DNA from: JABWCE01 sp964355045
Lineage (GTDB): Bacteria > Bacteroidota > Bacteroidia > NS11-12g > UBA9320
Length of the DNA stretch: 64,000 nucleotides
NCBI GenBank assembly: GCA_964355045.1
Contig: CAYHCM010000002.1
Coordinates: 1 to 64,000 of the forward strand
Direction: 5' to 3'
The position numbers and the translations under genes were made by a program. This document shows positions 47,223 to 54,661 of this stretch, piece after piece (position 1 is the first letter of the stretch; each line of letters begins with the position of its first letter). The notes beneath the pieces are model-generated. The model ran no database searches, was not told where the DNA came from, and worked only from the letters and a program-made list of their open reading frames with translations.

Positions 47223-47735
47223 TCAGTCTTCCAAATACCCAATAGGATTAAGATAAAACATTTTTTTCCATCCTTGATGGTCATGGTCAATAAGCCAAAA
47301 GTAAGGAAAAAGCGTGGTGATGGTATAATGCAAATGAGGAGGTTTTCCAGCCGCATTGCCGCTGCTGCCAACACTTGCAATTATTTCATTTTTGCCAGCA
47401 CATGAAAATTTGGACGTTTTTATTTCTTTTAAATGGGCATAATAATGAAACCGCCATTTGGGTCCTAAAATAATAATCACATTGCCGCCCATGCTTAATT
47501 TTCCGCAATAAATTACCAAACCATTTACGGATGAAACCACATGCGTTCCTTCTTTGGCAAATATATCAACCCCTTTATGGGTAACCGATTTTCCCCAGGG
47601 GTAATACCAAAATGATTGTGGATGGTAACTTGATTTGGTGGCTCCGGTGACCGGCATTATTAAATTTTGAGGAATTAAAAAACCAAGGATAAAAATGGAA
47701 AGCAGCGCTAATGTTATTTTTTTGCGAAGAGTCAT
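47223..47735 (-). CDS. M23 family metallopeptidase
   Basis: A small zinc peptidase (170 aa) of the LytM/M23 type that probably cuts peptidoglycan cross-links or a secreted peptide. The metal and catalytic residues are in place: His53 and Asp57 (THKGVDIFA), His101 (HYYAHL), and His134-x-His136 (PPHLHYTI). The N-terminus is a signal/anchor helix (residues 7-23) and the first 30 residues are a short spacer. There is no other domain. It begins 4 nt after the CHU_C-like gene at 47740, so it belongs to that operon. Confidence 0.88.
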   Translation of the reverse strand: MTLRKKITLALLSIFILGFLIPQNLIMPVTGATKSSYHPQSFWYYPWGKSVTHKGVDIFAKEGTHVVSSVNGLVIYCGKLSMGGNVIIILGPKWRFHYYAHLKEIKTSKFSCAGKNEIIASVGSSGNAAGKPPHLHYTITTLFPYFWLIDHDHQGWKKMFYLNPIGYLED

Positions 47736-47739
47736 CAGC

Positions 47740-48129
47740 CTATCTTGCTAATACAACGGTACCATTATACTTATATCCATTCAATTGTCGCTCTGCCACC
47801 TGATCATACAAATCCATTGTTATCTGAAAAACATAGGCATCCATTTGACAAATCTGTCCTTTATATGTGCCATCCCAACACTTAGTAATATCTTTTGATT
47901 CAAACAATAATTCACCCCATCTATTATAAATTTTCATTTCAAATTTTACTATTTGAGAACTATCTGATTTTTGAACACAGAATTTCTCAGGAAGGTGTGC
48001 ATCAGGTGTAAAAACACTTGGAATATTTATTTTTATTGTGATTGAATCGCTTGATGGCGATGGCTTAGCTATTGAAACGCTTATTGAAATAAAAAGTGTA
48101 AAAACAATAATAAATGAATATGATTTCAT
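47740..48129 (-). CDS. Stand-alone gliding-type (T9SS type B) domain protein
   Basis: A signal peptide (cleavage after SIAKPS) is followed directly by a single CHU_C-type domain (about 33-129): NIPSVFTPDAHLPEKF, FEMKIYNRWGELLFES, CWDGTYKG and ending NGTVVLAR. In other proteins this module is the C-terminal type B sorting signal. Here it is the whole mature protein. Most likely it goes to the T9SS by itself, perhaps as a decoy, an inhibitor or a small surface protein. It is a paralogue of 48209-48604. Domain identity is firm; the role is inference. Confidence 0.8.
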   Translation of the reverse strand: MKSYSFIIVFTLFISISVSIAKPSPSSDSITIKINIPSVFTPDAHLPEKFCVQKSDSSQIVKFEMKIYNRWGELLFESKDITKCWDGTYKGQICQMDAYVFQITMDLYDQVAERQLNGYKYNGTVVLAR

Positions 48130-48208
48130 AATGTATCAGATTAAAATTTTACAAGTTTACTTTGAAAAATTAGAACAAAGACAATAGCCTGTTTTTTTTG
48201 ACCGCGTC

Positions 48209-48604
48209 TCATTTTAATCTAATTAAAGCTACCGCTCCATTATAGCTTCGTTTTTTTACTTTTTCAGTAGCCAAGGCATTATAATATTCCAGATCAAGTA
48301 TATAAAAATAGGTTCCTTCGGGAGCTTTACCATTTTTTGTTCTTCCATCCCAACATTTTAAAATATCAAATGAAGTAAAAACTAATTCCCCCCAGCGATT
48401 GTAAATTACCAATTTGAATTTTAAGATTTCTGAACTATCCAATTTTTGAACACAAAAACGATCGGAAAATCCTTCATCTTCGGCGGTAAAAATGGTTGGA
48501 ATGCTAATTTTCGGTACAATGGTATCGCTTGATGGTATTGATTGAGCGATTAAATTATCAAAGCAAAATAGTGTTAAAATAAATAGAAGTATTATTGGTT
48601 TCAT
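48209..48604 (-). CDS. Stand-alone gliding-type domain protein, paralogue
   Basis: The same layout as its neighbour at 47740: signal peptide (cleavage after IAQS), then one CHU_C-like domain with SIPTIFTAEDEGFSDRF, FKLVIYNRWGELVFTS, CWDGRTKNGKAPEGTYFYI and end NGAVALIRLK. The two proteins differ in about half of their residues but align without gaps in the core, so they arose by tandem duplication. It is 79 nt upstream of its copy and 21 nt after the HEPN-like gene, and may be co-transcribed. Confidence 0.8.
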   Translation of the reverse strand: MKPIILLFILTLFCFDNLIAQSIPSSDTIVPKISIPTIFTAEDEGFSDRFCVQKLDSSEILKFKLVIYNRWGELVFTSFDILKCWDGRTKNGKAPEGTYFYILDLEYYNALATEKVKKRSYNGAVALIRLK

Positions 48605-48625
48605 AGCATTTGTTTCAATTTACAA

Positions 48626-49027
48626 TTACAGATTAACGCCATTACTTTGAACATATTTTCTGAAATTATCAAGATGGATAATGCAAAATGAATGGTCAAT
48701 TTGTTTAAGTGTTTCAAAAGTGGCAGAATCTGTTATGCCTTCATACCGGGATGTTCTTGAATAATTAAAAAGGTTTTTATAATCGCGCCAAGCGGTTCGC
48801 GAAATTTTCATTTTCGAATTCAATCGGTCAGGGTTTACACTATGTTCAATTTCAAAATGCGTTTCTCCGATTTCATAATTCTTTTTGGATGCCAACGCTT
48901 TTAAATAGTGAATGGCTATATAAAACAAAACGGTAATTTTCCAATCACAAAAATGCCCGGGGAATTCAGAGTTTATACAATCATGAAATTTTTGGTTATG
49001 ATTTGCCTGATTTAAATACTGTTGCAT
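48626..49027 (-). CDS. Small all-helical protein, HEPN-like
   Basis: A 133-residue protein without signal or membrane segment. A hydrophobic helix DWKITVLFYIAIHYLKAL (about 28-45), a downstream His (HFEIEHS), an Arg-containing helix (RTAWRDYKNLFNYSRTSRY) and the overall four-helix layout resemble HEPN-type domains often linked to nucleotidyltransferase toxins. The classic Rx4-6H pair is not clear. It starts 8 nt after the stop of the 49036 gene on the same strand, so the two form a tight cassette. A HEPN-family assignment is tentative. Confidence 0.55.
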   Translation of the reverse strand: MQQYLNQANHNQKFHDCINSEFPGHFCDWKITVLFYIAIHYLKALASKKNYEIGETHFEIEHSVNPDRLNSKMKISRTAWRDYKNLFNYSRTSRYEGITDSATFETLKQIDHSFCIIHLDNFRKYVQSNGVNL

Positions 49028-49035
49028 ATTTACTT

Positions 49036-49536
49036 TTAATCAAGCTTTATTGGCTCGTCAACTTTTATTTTATCAATAAGTTCATTGGGTACAAATTGAA
49101 AATAGACGGGATATTTAGTTGCTATATCTAACAAATCAAATTTATCGAAGAAATCAAATATTTTGTTTCTGTTGTCAATATCGTCTTGTTTTAAAACGAT
49201 GGAATAATGAAGGTCGTTCAGGTTTGTTTTGGTTCTATAGGCAATTTTAATAATCTCAGAATTGTGTTTTAAAAAGCCTTTAACCATGCGGTCAATAATC
49301 TCCCTAATTTGGCTGTCTATATTTGATGAAAGTTTGAAAATACTATTAATAGGAGCTTCCAAACTATCTTCAATTTTTTTTGAAAGGTCGGTTTTTTCAC
49401 CAATCTTCAATAATTCATAACTTCTATCAACTTCTTCTTTAAACTCTTCTAAATTGGTTTGAAGCAAATATAGTATGGCCTGTAACTGCCCCACTTTGTG
49501 GTCAGCTCCGGTTTTTATAACTTTATTGCTTTTCAT
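49036..49536 (-). CDS. Partner of HEPN-like gene, function unknown
   Basis: A 166-residue cytoplasmic protein rich in charged helices. The N-terminal half (20-90) is coiled-coil-like (LYLLQTNLEEFKEEVDRSYE), the C-terminal half has a strand LHYSIVLKQDD (about 121-131), then NRNKIFDFFDKFD and YFQFVPNELI, a layout seen in some nucleotidyltransferase-adjacent proteins. No GSxxxxTxxxxDxD catalytic motif is present. It sits directly upstream of the HEPN-like gene with only 8 nt between them. I cannot name a family. Confidence 0.5.
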   Translation of the reverse strand: MKSNKVIKTGADHKVGQLQAILYLLQTNLEEFKEEVDRSYELLKIGEKTDLSKKIEDSLEAPINSIFKLSSNIDSQIREIIDRMVKGFLKHNSEIIKIAYRTKTNLNDLHYSIVLKQDDIDNRNKIFDFFDKFDLLDIATKYPVYFQFVPNELIDKIKVDEPIKLD

Positions 49537-49594
49537 AAATTAGATACAAATTTATACAGAATATTTAAAAAATTATACCTACCCAAAATTATCG

Positions 49595-50692
49595 CTACAA
49601 ATTTTTAACCTTAAACTCAATCTTCGTAATCCTCGTATTGCTTTTATCTACCGATTTAAATTCTATTTTGTATATGTGGTTATCCGCAGTTTTTAAAATA
49701 TAAATATTCTTTTTATAAACTTCATATCGTTTATTAACGGTATTTAAATAACGCCATTTATTCCCTATAAAGTCTATTGAGTTAGCATAAATATATATTT
49801 CAGCATCCCAAAATGTAATGTCATCGAATGCTTTTACAGTATCGCTGGCTATTTGCCTTCCTGTTGTATTTAGCAAAATCATGTCGGTCCAGCTATAGGC
49901 AGTGTCCACTATTATTCCATCTTTTATTACCGGACTATACAGGCCGTATTGAGTAAAAGCTAAATCCCAATCAGCCGAAGGAGGTTCAATAATTACCTCT
50001 TTTGCCTTTGCTTCAAGCAACACATATATATTATTGTAATCGCCTTTTTTTTCAATTTTCAAGGTGTCGCCGTAAATATCATTCAACATTCCATATTTTA
50101 TTCTATAATAATTATCGGTACACCCCAAAATTTCAATTTTTCGGTATCCAAATTCGTCCACACTATTTAAATAACCCAAATCAATAACATATGTGTAACC
50201 ATACGATTTAGGGTTCGTAAATGAAAAATCGCCCCAGGCTCCCATTGCCGTTAAGGCTTTCCCGTCTTTCATAATATCCGATTGCCAGTTTGTAATATTT
50301 CGGGTTTTTATAGAATCTGAAAATTTACCGGTATATCTAGCTATTCGCATATTTTTGGCTGTGTTCAAATAAAAATAATATTTATCTTTTTGGGCACAAA
50401 GCCTTAAATCCCAATCGGTAATTTTATGGGACGAAATTATTTTTTTCTTGCTCAGGCTGTAATAATGGGTAGCCATGTTATCGGTATTAATTTCGATGGT
50501 TTGTAATTCCGGGTCGGGTATTACAGGCTGCGGTTTCACTGGCTCCACACAGGACGATAAGGGGAGAATAAAGAGAAAGGTAAACACGGGAAAAAGAGTA
50601 AACACGGAGACACGGAGCAAAAGGAGTTTCACAGAGATTTTACCTTGATTCTCTAACCAATTTATTTTTAAATGCTTTTCTTTAATTTTCAT
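49595..50692 (-). CDS. HmuY-like haem-binding lipoprotein
   Basis: A HmuY family lipoprotein (365 aa) probably binding haem at the cell surface next to its TonB receptor. The body repeats HmuY features: NMATHYYSLSKKKIISS, DWDLRLCAQKDKYYFYLNT (about 93-111), ADWDLAFTQYGLY and NHIYKIEFKSVD near the end. The lipobox is LSSC with Cys48. Its signal peptide (about 21-47) is encoded by the dispersed repeat at 50564-50642; a GTG at 50632 would give a clean signal peptide that lies wholly in that repeat, while the ATG at 50692 gives a 20-residue longer leader. It follows the receptor gene after 65 nt. Confidence 0.82.
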   Translation of the reverse strand: MKIKEKHLKINWLENQGKISVKLLLLRVSVFTLFPVFTFLFILPLSSCVEPVKPQPVIPDPELQTIEINTDNMATHYYSLSKKKIISSHKITDWDLRLCAQKDKYYFYLNTAKNMRIARYTGKFSDSIKTRNITNWQSDIMKDGKALTAMGAWGDFSFTNPKSYGYTYVIDLGYLNSVDEFGYRKIEILGCTDNYYRIKYGMLNDIYGDTLKIEKKGDYNNIYVLLEAKAKEVIIEPPSADWDLAFTQYGLYSPVIKDGIIVDTAYSWTDMILLNTTGRQIASDTVKAFDDITFWDAEIYIYANSIDFIGNKWRYLNTVNKRYEVYKKNIYILKTADNHIYKIEFKSVDKSNTRITKIEFKVKNL

Positions 50693-50732
50693 TTCTCCGT
50701 GTTTCTCTTTGTTCTCTGTATCTCCATGTTAA
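50564..50732. repeat. Inverted dispersed-repeat pair at the hmuY start
   Basis: On the plus strand, copy one (50564-50642) contains AAACACGGAGACACGGAG and GTTTCACAGAG; copy two (50693-50732) is the opposite strand of the same words, CTCCGTGTTTCTCTTTGTTC. They bracket about 50 bp. The first lies inside the coding sequence of the HmuY-like lipoprotein and the second ends at its ATG. A milder relative occurs at 46957-47005. Confidence 0.7.
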
Positions 50733-50757
50733 TTTTCCGAATTCATCAAGCCCAAAG

Positions 50758-52770
50758 TTAAATATTAATATTTAATTCAATAAAATAATTTCTACCATTC
50801 ATTAAGGCATTTGTAAAAGGCTGCTGTTGTTGGCCCCCTGCCGAGTCGGTAGTAAGTAAAAAACTGTCACTATTTTTTACATTAAAAATATTTTTTATGC
50901 CACCTCTTAGCATAATGGTTTTTTTGCTAAATGATTTTTCCAACACGGCATCGGCCAGATTAAAACTATGATTAAAAAAAGTTTGAGGGCCGTTTACTGC
51001 ATCCAATGCCATGTATCCCCTTTGCCCTGTATGTTTAATAATCGCACAAAAACTAAGCCCTGAGTTAGGTATTTTAAACGTAAAGTTTGAGTAAACTTCG
51101 GTATAAAATAATTGCTTATCGAACAAATTGGCAAAGTGATTATTACCTGCAAGAATTCCTCTGAAATTTAAATCCCAGTAGGTGCTTTGATAGGCAATAT
51201 TTATGCGGGTGCCAATCGTTTTCTTCTCGCTCAGGTTTTTATGAACGAGCCTCCCGGGGTCGTTTTTATCCGAAATTAATTCGATCCCATCTTTAAAAAA
51301 ATAATTAAAAAAACCGGGTTCTACGGTTATGTTATCTTCTTTAACAAAAATTTTATCTTTTTTAAATAATAACGAATAATGGTATGTTACGGCACTTTCG
51401 TCGGTCAGGTTCAGGTTTCGTTTTATGCTATAGCCATTGGTAAGATAGGTGGCAAACATTTGGTCGAACGTGGGAGCTTTGGTGCTGCGGGCTACCATAA
51501 ATTTAAAACTTACCACGGGCGTAAATTTAAAATTCATTTTAGCTTCATACAGCGGTTTGGTTTTATACTTTGAACTATATGGCAATCTAAATGCCCCGAA
51601 CAACAACATGTTTTTTATACCCGAATACCGTAATATAAAAAACAAACTGGTGGTTGAATTTGATTGGATAACATTATTCACTGTATGTTTATACCTATCC
51701 ATGGTACTTGCAAAATCAAAGCCTGCATGATAATTGACCTGCTTGTTTTTATCGCCTTGCGAAATTACACATCGGCCATAAACCAAAGTGTAGCGTATGG
51801 TATCGTTCAAGGCCGTATCGTTCACGGCTTTTTGTTGGGCAGTAAAAACATCTTTAAGAAATAAGGTATTATATCGCCGATAATTCATCCATTGCAAATC
51901 GCCCTGAAGGTTATATTTTCGGGTCAATTTACCTTTGATTCCAATGTAGATTGAATTATTATTGGTTTTAGTTTGGCGGTCGTAAGCCCTTACCGTTTGT
52001 GGATATGGATATCCAAGCTGGGTTTTATTTTCATAAAGATTATTGAACCCGATGGAAACATCCATGTATTGCAAAATTTTATGAGAAAAATAAATATGAT
52101 TATTAACCCGGGTATAAGGCAGCCATTGCAATACGCGGCCCGAGTCATTGCCCTGCCTGCCTGCAAAGGCATCTACCGAGGATGAAAACCGAAAGAAGTT
52201 TTCGGTAGTTCGCCGGCCAAGATTTACATTGCTATAAAAACTTCCCGGATTATAGCCTTGAAAACGCAAAGATGGTTTATACACTTTTTCCTGTGTAGTT
52301 TTTGAAATTAAATTGATAACACCCATAATAGCCGAACTGCCGTAAGCCACGCCCTGCGGATTTTCTATTATTTCTATTCGGCTGATATTATCAACCGGAA
52401 TTTGTTGCAAATCCATTTCATCAAACTGAACTGAGCGAAAAGGCAAACCATCTAATAAAATCAAAATATTTCCCTTAGTACTTCCATGCCATTGAAATTG
52501 CCAGCCCTTAATGGCATCATAATTAAAAATACCCCCCGTTTCCAATATCAAAATATCTTTGAGATTATTGGCACCCCGCAATCGTATTTCGGCTTCGGTA
52601 ATTATCCGGGTTACATCGGCGAGTTCACTTTGTTTCACTTTTTTAAATTGCCCGGTTTCCACCATGGTGTTTTCCTTGTTTTTGCTTTGGGCAAAAATCA
52701 GGCTTGGAAAAAGTATAAAAAAACAAAGGATTAAGCGGGTCAACAAATCAATAACGCATTTATCCTCCAA
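50758..52770 (-). CDS. TonB-dependent outer-membrane receptor
   Basis: A 670-residue TonB-dependent receptor. The N-terminal extension is short with a signal peptide (hydrophobic 13-26, cleavage after IFAQ), and the plug domain runs from about 45 to 165: ITEAEIRLRGANNLKDIL, ILILLDGLPFRS, DNISRIEIIENPQG and GSSAIMGVINLIS are the usual motifs. The rest alternates in beta strands of a 22-strand barrel ending NYFIELNINI. The HmuY-like lipoprotein follows after 65 nt, so the pair probably takes up haem or a haem-like ligand, as HmuR/HmuY in Porphyromonas. It lacks the CarboxypepD_reg-like domain of SusC proteins. The exact ligand is inference. Confidence 0.9.
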   Translation of the reverse strand: MEDKCVIDLLTRLILCFFILFPSLIFAQSKNKENTMVETGQFKKVKQSELADVTRIITEAEIRLRGANNLKDILILETGGIFNYDAIKGWQFQWHGSTKGNILILLDGLPFRSVQFDEMDLQQIPVDNISRIEIIENPQGVAYGSSAIMGVINLISKTTQEKVYKPSLRFQGYNPGSFYSNVNLGRRTTENFFRFSSSVDAFAGRQGNDSGRVLQWLPYTRVNNHIYFSHKILQYMDVSIGFNNLYENKTQLGYPYPQTVRAYDRQTKTNNNSIYIGIKGKLTRKYNLQGDLQWMNYRRYNTLFLKDVFTAQQKAVNDTALNDTIRYTLVYGRCVISQGDKNKQVNYHAGFDFASTMDRYKHTVNNVIQSNSTTSLFFILRYSGIKNMLLFGAFRLPYSSKYKTKPLYEAKMNFKFTPVVSFKFMVARSTKAPTFDQMFATYLTNGYSIKRNLNLTDESAVTYHYSLLFKKDKIFVKEDNITVEPGFFNYFFKDGIELISDKNDPGRLVHKNLSEKKTIGTRINIAYQSTYWDLNFRGILAGNNHFANLFDKQLFYTEVYSNFTFKIPNSGLSFCAIIKHTGQRGYMALDAVNGPQTFFNHSFNLADAVLEKSFSKKTIMLRGGIKNIFNVKNSDSFLLTTDSAGGQQQQPFTNALMNGRNYFIELNINI

Positions 52771-52920
52771 TATTATTCATTTTCATTGGTAAATAAATTT
52801 TTTGGACGTTTCTTTTTACCTTGAAATTATTAAAATCCAATATAGTGAACAAAATATGGCAGAAGATGAACTTTAAAAAATTTAGATTAAACTTTTATCA
52901 AATGTTAGTGATTAAAATAA

Positions 52921-53349
52921 TCAAGGATTAAAAATCATTTTAAAATGCTGAATCCCTGCCTCTTCAAACTGGGGGCCTGTGCGTTGAAAACCGGCTTTAG
53001 CATAAAGAGGCATGGCTTCTATTTGGGCATGTAAATAAATCGTTTTGTTAAAAGGTTTCACATCATTCAATAATCGGTTTACCAATTTCAAGGCAATACC
53101 TTTTCGGCGGAATTCTGCCAATACTGCAAAACGTTCCAATTTTATTCCATTCTCGGTTTCCCTCCATCGGGCAGTTGCCACTGAAGTTTTATCAATAAAG
53201 GCCAGATAATGCTGACATATTTCTTCGTTTTCATATTCCAGTTCGGGAGGACATTCCTGTTCTATTACAAACACCTGTTGGCGTATGGCAAAGGCTTTTC
53301 TCATAAAAGAAGTATCGGAAAACGTAAATCGTATAATTTCGATAGGCAT
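52921..53349 (-). CDS. GNAT family N-acetyltransferase
   Basis: A 142-residue acetyltransferase of the GNAT fold. The acetyl-CoA loop is RRKGIALKLVNRLL (motif A, about 82-95) and a C-terminal AGFQRTG segment is typical. It resembles ElaA-like members: FVIEQECPPELEYENEEICQ lies at the start and the N-terminal FTFSDTSFMRKAF. The substrate is not predictable. A -7 element TATTTTTG (complement of 53355-53362) ends 5 nt before the start. It is divergent from fbaB. Confidence 0.85.
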   Translation of the reverse strand: MPIEIIRFTFSDTSFMRKAFAIRQQVFVIEQECPPELEYENEEICQHYLAFIDKTSVATARWRETENGIKLERFAVLAEFRRKGIALKLVNRLLNDVKPFNKTIYLHAQIEAMPLYAKAGFQRTGPQFEEAGIQHFKMIFNP

Positions 53350-53354
53350 GGCTG

Positions 53355-53362
53355 CAAAAATA
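53355..53362 (-). promoter_or_regulatory. -7 element of GNAT gene, leaderless
   Basis: Reads TATTTTTG on the minus strand and stops 5 nt before the ATG. Another case of a start codon at the predicted transcription start. Confidence 0.45.
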
Positions 53363-53420
53363 TATCAATAAAACGAACACGGAAAAACAAAACGGTGTAA
53401 ACATTCTAAATAAAATCTAC

Positions 53421-53452
53421 ATTGGTATTTTTTTTAATTTAATGTAAGTTTG
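53421..53452 (+). promoter_or_regulatory. fbaB promoter
   Basis: ATTG (53421-53424), a 20-nt spacer and TAAGTTTG (53445-53452) fit the Bacteroidota consensus. The leader would be about 75 nt and includes a GCCTTT hairpin (53465-53482), a 7-bp tandem repeat and the AATCGTAAATC repeat. Confidence 0.6.
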
Positions 53453-53483
53453 CCACCCTAATTAGCCTTTAATAAAAAAGGCA

Positions 53484-53531
53484 AAATTTCAAATTTCAAA
53501 TTTCAAATTTCAAAAATCGTAAATCTAAAAT
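53484..53531 (+). repeat. AAATTTC tandem and AATCGTAAATCTAAAAT repeat
   Basis: Four perfect copies of AAATTTC (53484-53511) run into one AATCGTAAATCTAAAAT unit that ends 3 nt before the fbaB ATG (53535). The second part is the same repeat as in the coaD leader. Confidence 0.6.
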
Positions 53532-53534
53532 AAA

Positions 53535-54593
53535 ATGGGCATATCCAAAATAACCGAACTCTTAGGCTCCCATGCCGATTCACTTTTAAACCATACAAGC
53601 AAAACAATAAGTAAAGACAGGCTGCATTTACCAAACCCCGATTATTATATGGATTCGTATGGTATGAGCAATCGCAATGCGCAGGTATTGCGCAGCCTTG
53701 GTCAAATCTACAATTCAGGCCGATTGGCCAAAACAGGTTATGTATCAATATTACCGGTTGATCAGGGAATTGAACATAGTGCCGGTGCTTCGTTTGCACC
53801 CAATCCTGATTATTTCGATCCTGAGAATATTATTAAATTAGCCATCGAAGGGGGTTGTAATGCAGTAGCTTCCACCTTTGGAGTGCTTGCTTCATGTTCA
53901 CGTCAGTATGCGCATAAAATTCCGTTCATAGTAAAAATTAACCATAACGAATTTATATCATACCCCAACCGTTTCAACCAATTTATGTTTGGAAGTGTAG
54001 AAGAAGCCTGGAATTTAGGAGCGGTAGCCGTAGGTGCCACTATTTACTTTGGTTCACCCGAAAGCGACCGGCAGATAATTGAAGTAGCTCAGGCGTTTGA
54101 ACGAGCCCATGAACTTGGAATGGCTACCGTGCTTTGGTGTTATTTACGAAATAATGCATTTAAAAAAGACGGCGTGGATTATCATGCAAGTGCTGATTTA
54201 ACAGGCCAGGCCAACCATTTAGGTGTAACCATTCAGGCTGATATTATTAAACAAAAACTTCCTGAAAATAATGGGGGCTATACCGCCATTAATTTTGGTA
54301 AAACCCATGCAAAGGTTTACAGTGAACTTACATCTGACAATCCAATTGACCTTTGCCGTTATCAGGTGGCCAATTGTTATATGGGCAAAGTGGGTTTGAT
54401 AAATTCAGGAGGCGAAAGCAAAGGAGCAACCGATTTGGCCGAAGCTGTAAGAACAGCAGTAATTAATAAAAGAGCCGGGGGCTGCGGTTTAATTTCCGGA
54501 CGCAAATCATTCCAAAAACCATTGAAAGACGGTATTGAATTATTAAATTCAATTCAGGATGTATATCTTTCAAAAGAAGTTACTATTGCATAA
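53535..54593 (+). CDS. fbaB: Class I fructose-bisphosphate aldolase
   Basis: FbaB (DhnA type) cleaves fructose 1,6-bisphosphate to dihydroxyacetone phosphate and glyceraldehyde 3-phosphate through a Schiff base. The 352-residue chain closely follows the E. coli FbaB order: GYVSILPVDQGIEHSAGASF, STFGVLAS, KINHNEF, AVGATIYFGSPES, LWCYLRNNAFKKDG, the Schiff-base region ADIIKQK with Lys239, NNGGYTAINFG and NCYMGKVGLINSGGESKG. Length and motifs are standard, so the assignment is strong. It has its own promoter and leader; the next gene accD begins 68 nt after its stop, separated by a perfect palindrome. Confidence 0.96.
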   Translation: MGISKITELLGSHADSLLNHTSKTISKDRLHLPNPDYYMDSYGMSNRNAQVLRSLGQIYNSGRLAKTGYVSILPVDQGIEHSAGASFAPNPDYFDPENIIKLAIEGGCNAVASTFGVLASCSRQYAHKIPFIVKINHNEFISYPNRFNQFMFGSVEEAWNLGAVAVGATIYFGSPESDRQIIEVAQAFERAHELGMATVLWCYLRNNAFKKDGVDYHASADLTGQANHLGVTIQADIIKQKLPENNGGYTAINFGKTHAKVYSELTSDNPIDLCRYQVANCYMGKVGLINSGGESKGATDLAEAVRTAVINKRAGGCGLISGRKSFQKPLKDGIELLNSIQDVYLSKEVTIA

Positions 54594-54598
54594 TATCC

Positions 54599-54626
54599 AT
54601 TGCCGTTGCTTTAAAGCAACGGCAAT
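54599..54626. terminator. Perfect 14-bp palindrome after fbaB
   Basis: ATTGCCGTTGCTTT pairs with AAAGCAACGGCAAT with no loop gap. No T run follows. It lies between fbaB and accD and may attenuate read-through. Confidence 0.55.
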
Positions 54627-54660
54627 AAATCTAAAATCATAAATCTAAAATCGCAAATCG
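54627..54660 (+). repeat. AATCTAAAAT repeat before accD
   Basis: Two units (AAATCTAAAATCAT and AAATCTAAAATCGC) plus AAATCG, ending 1 nt before the ATG of accD. The same family as the coaD and dehydrogenase leaders. Confidence 0.55.
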
Positions 54661-54661
54661 A

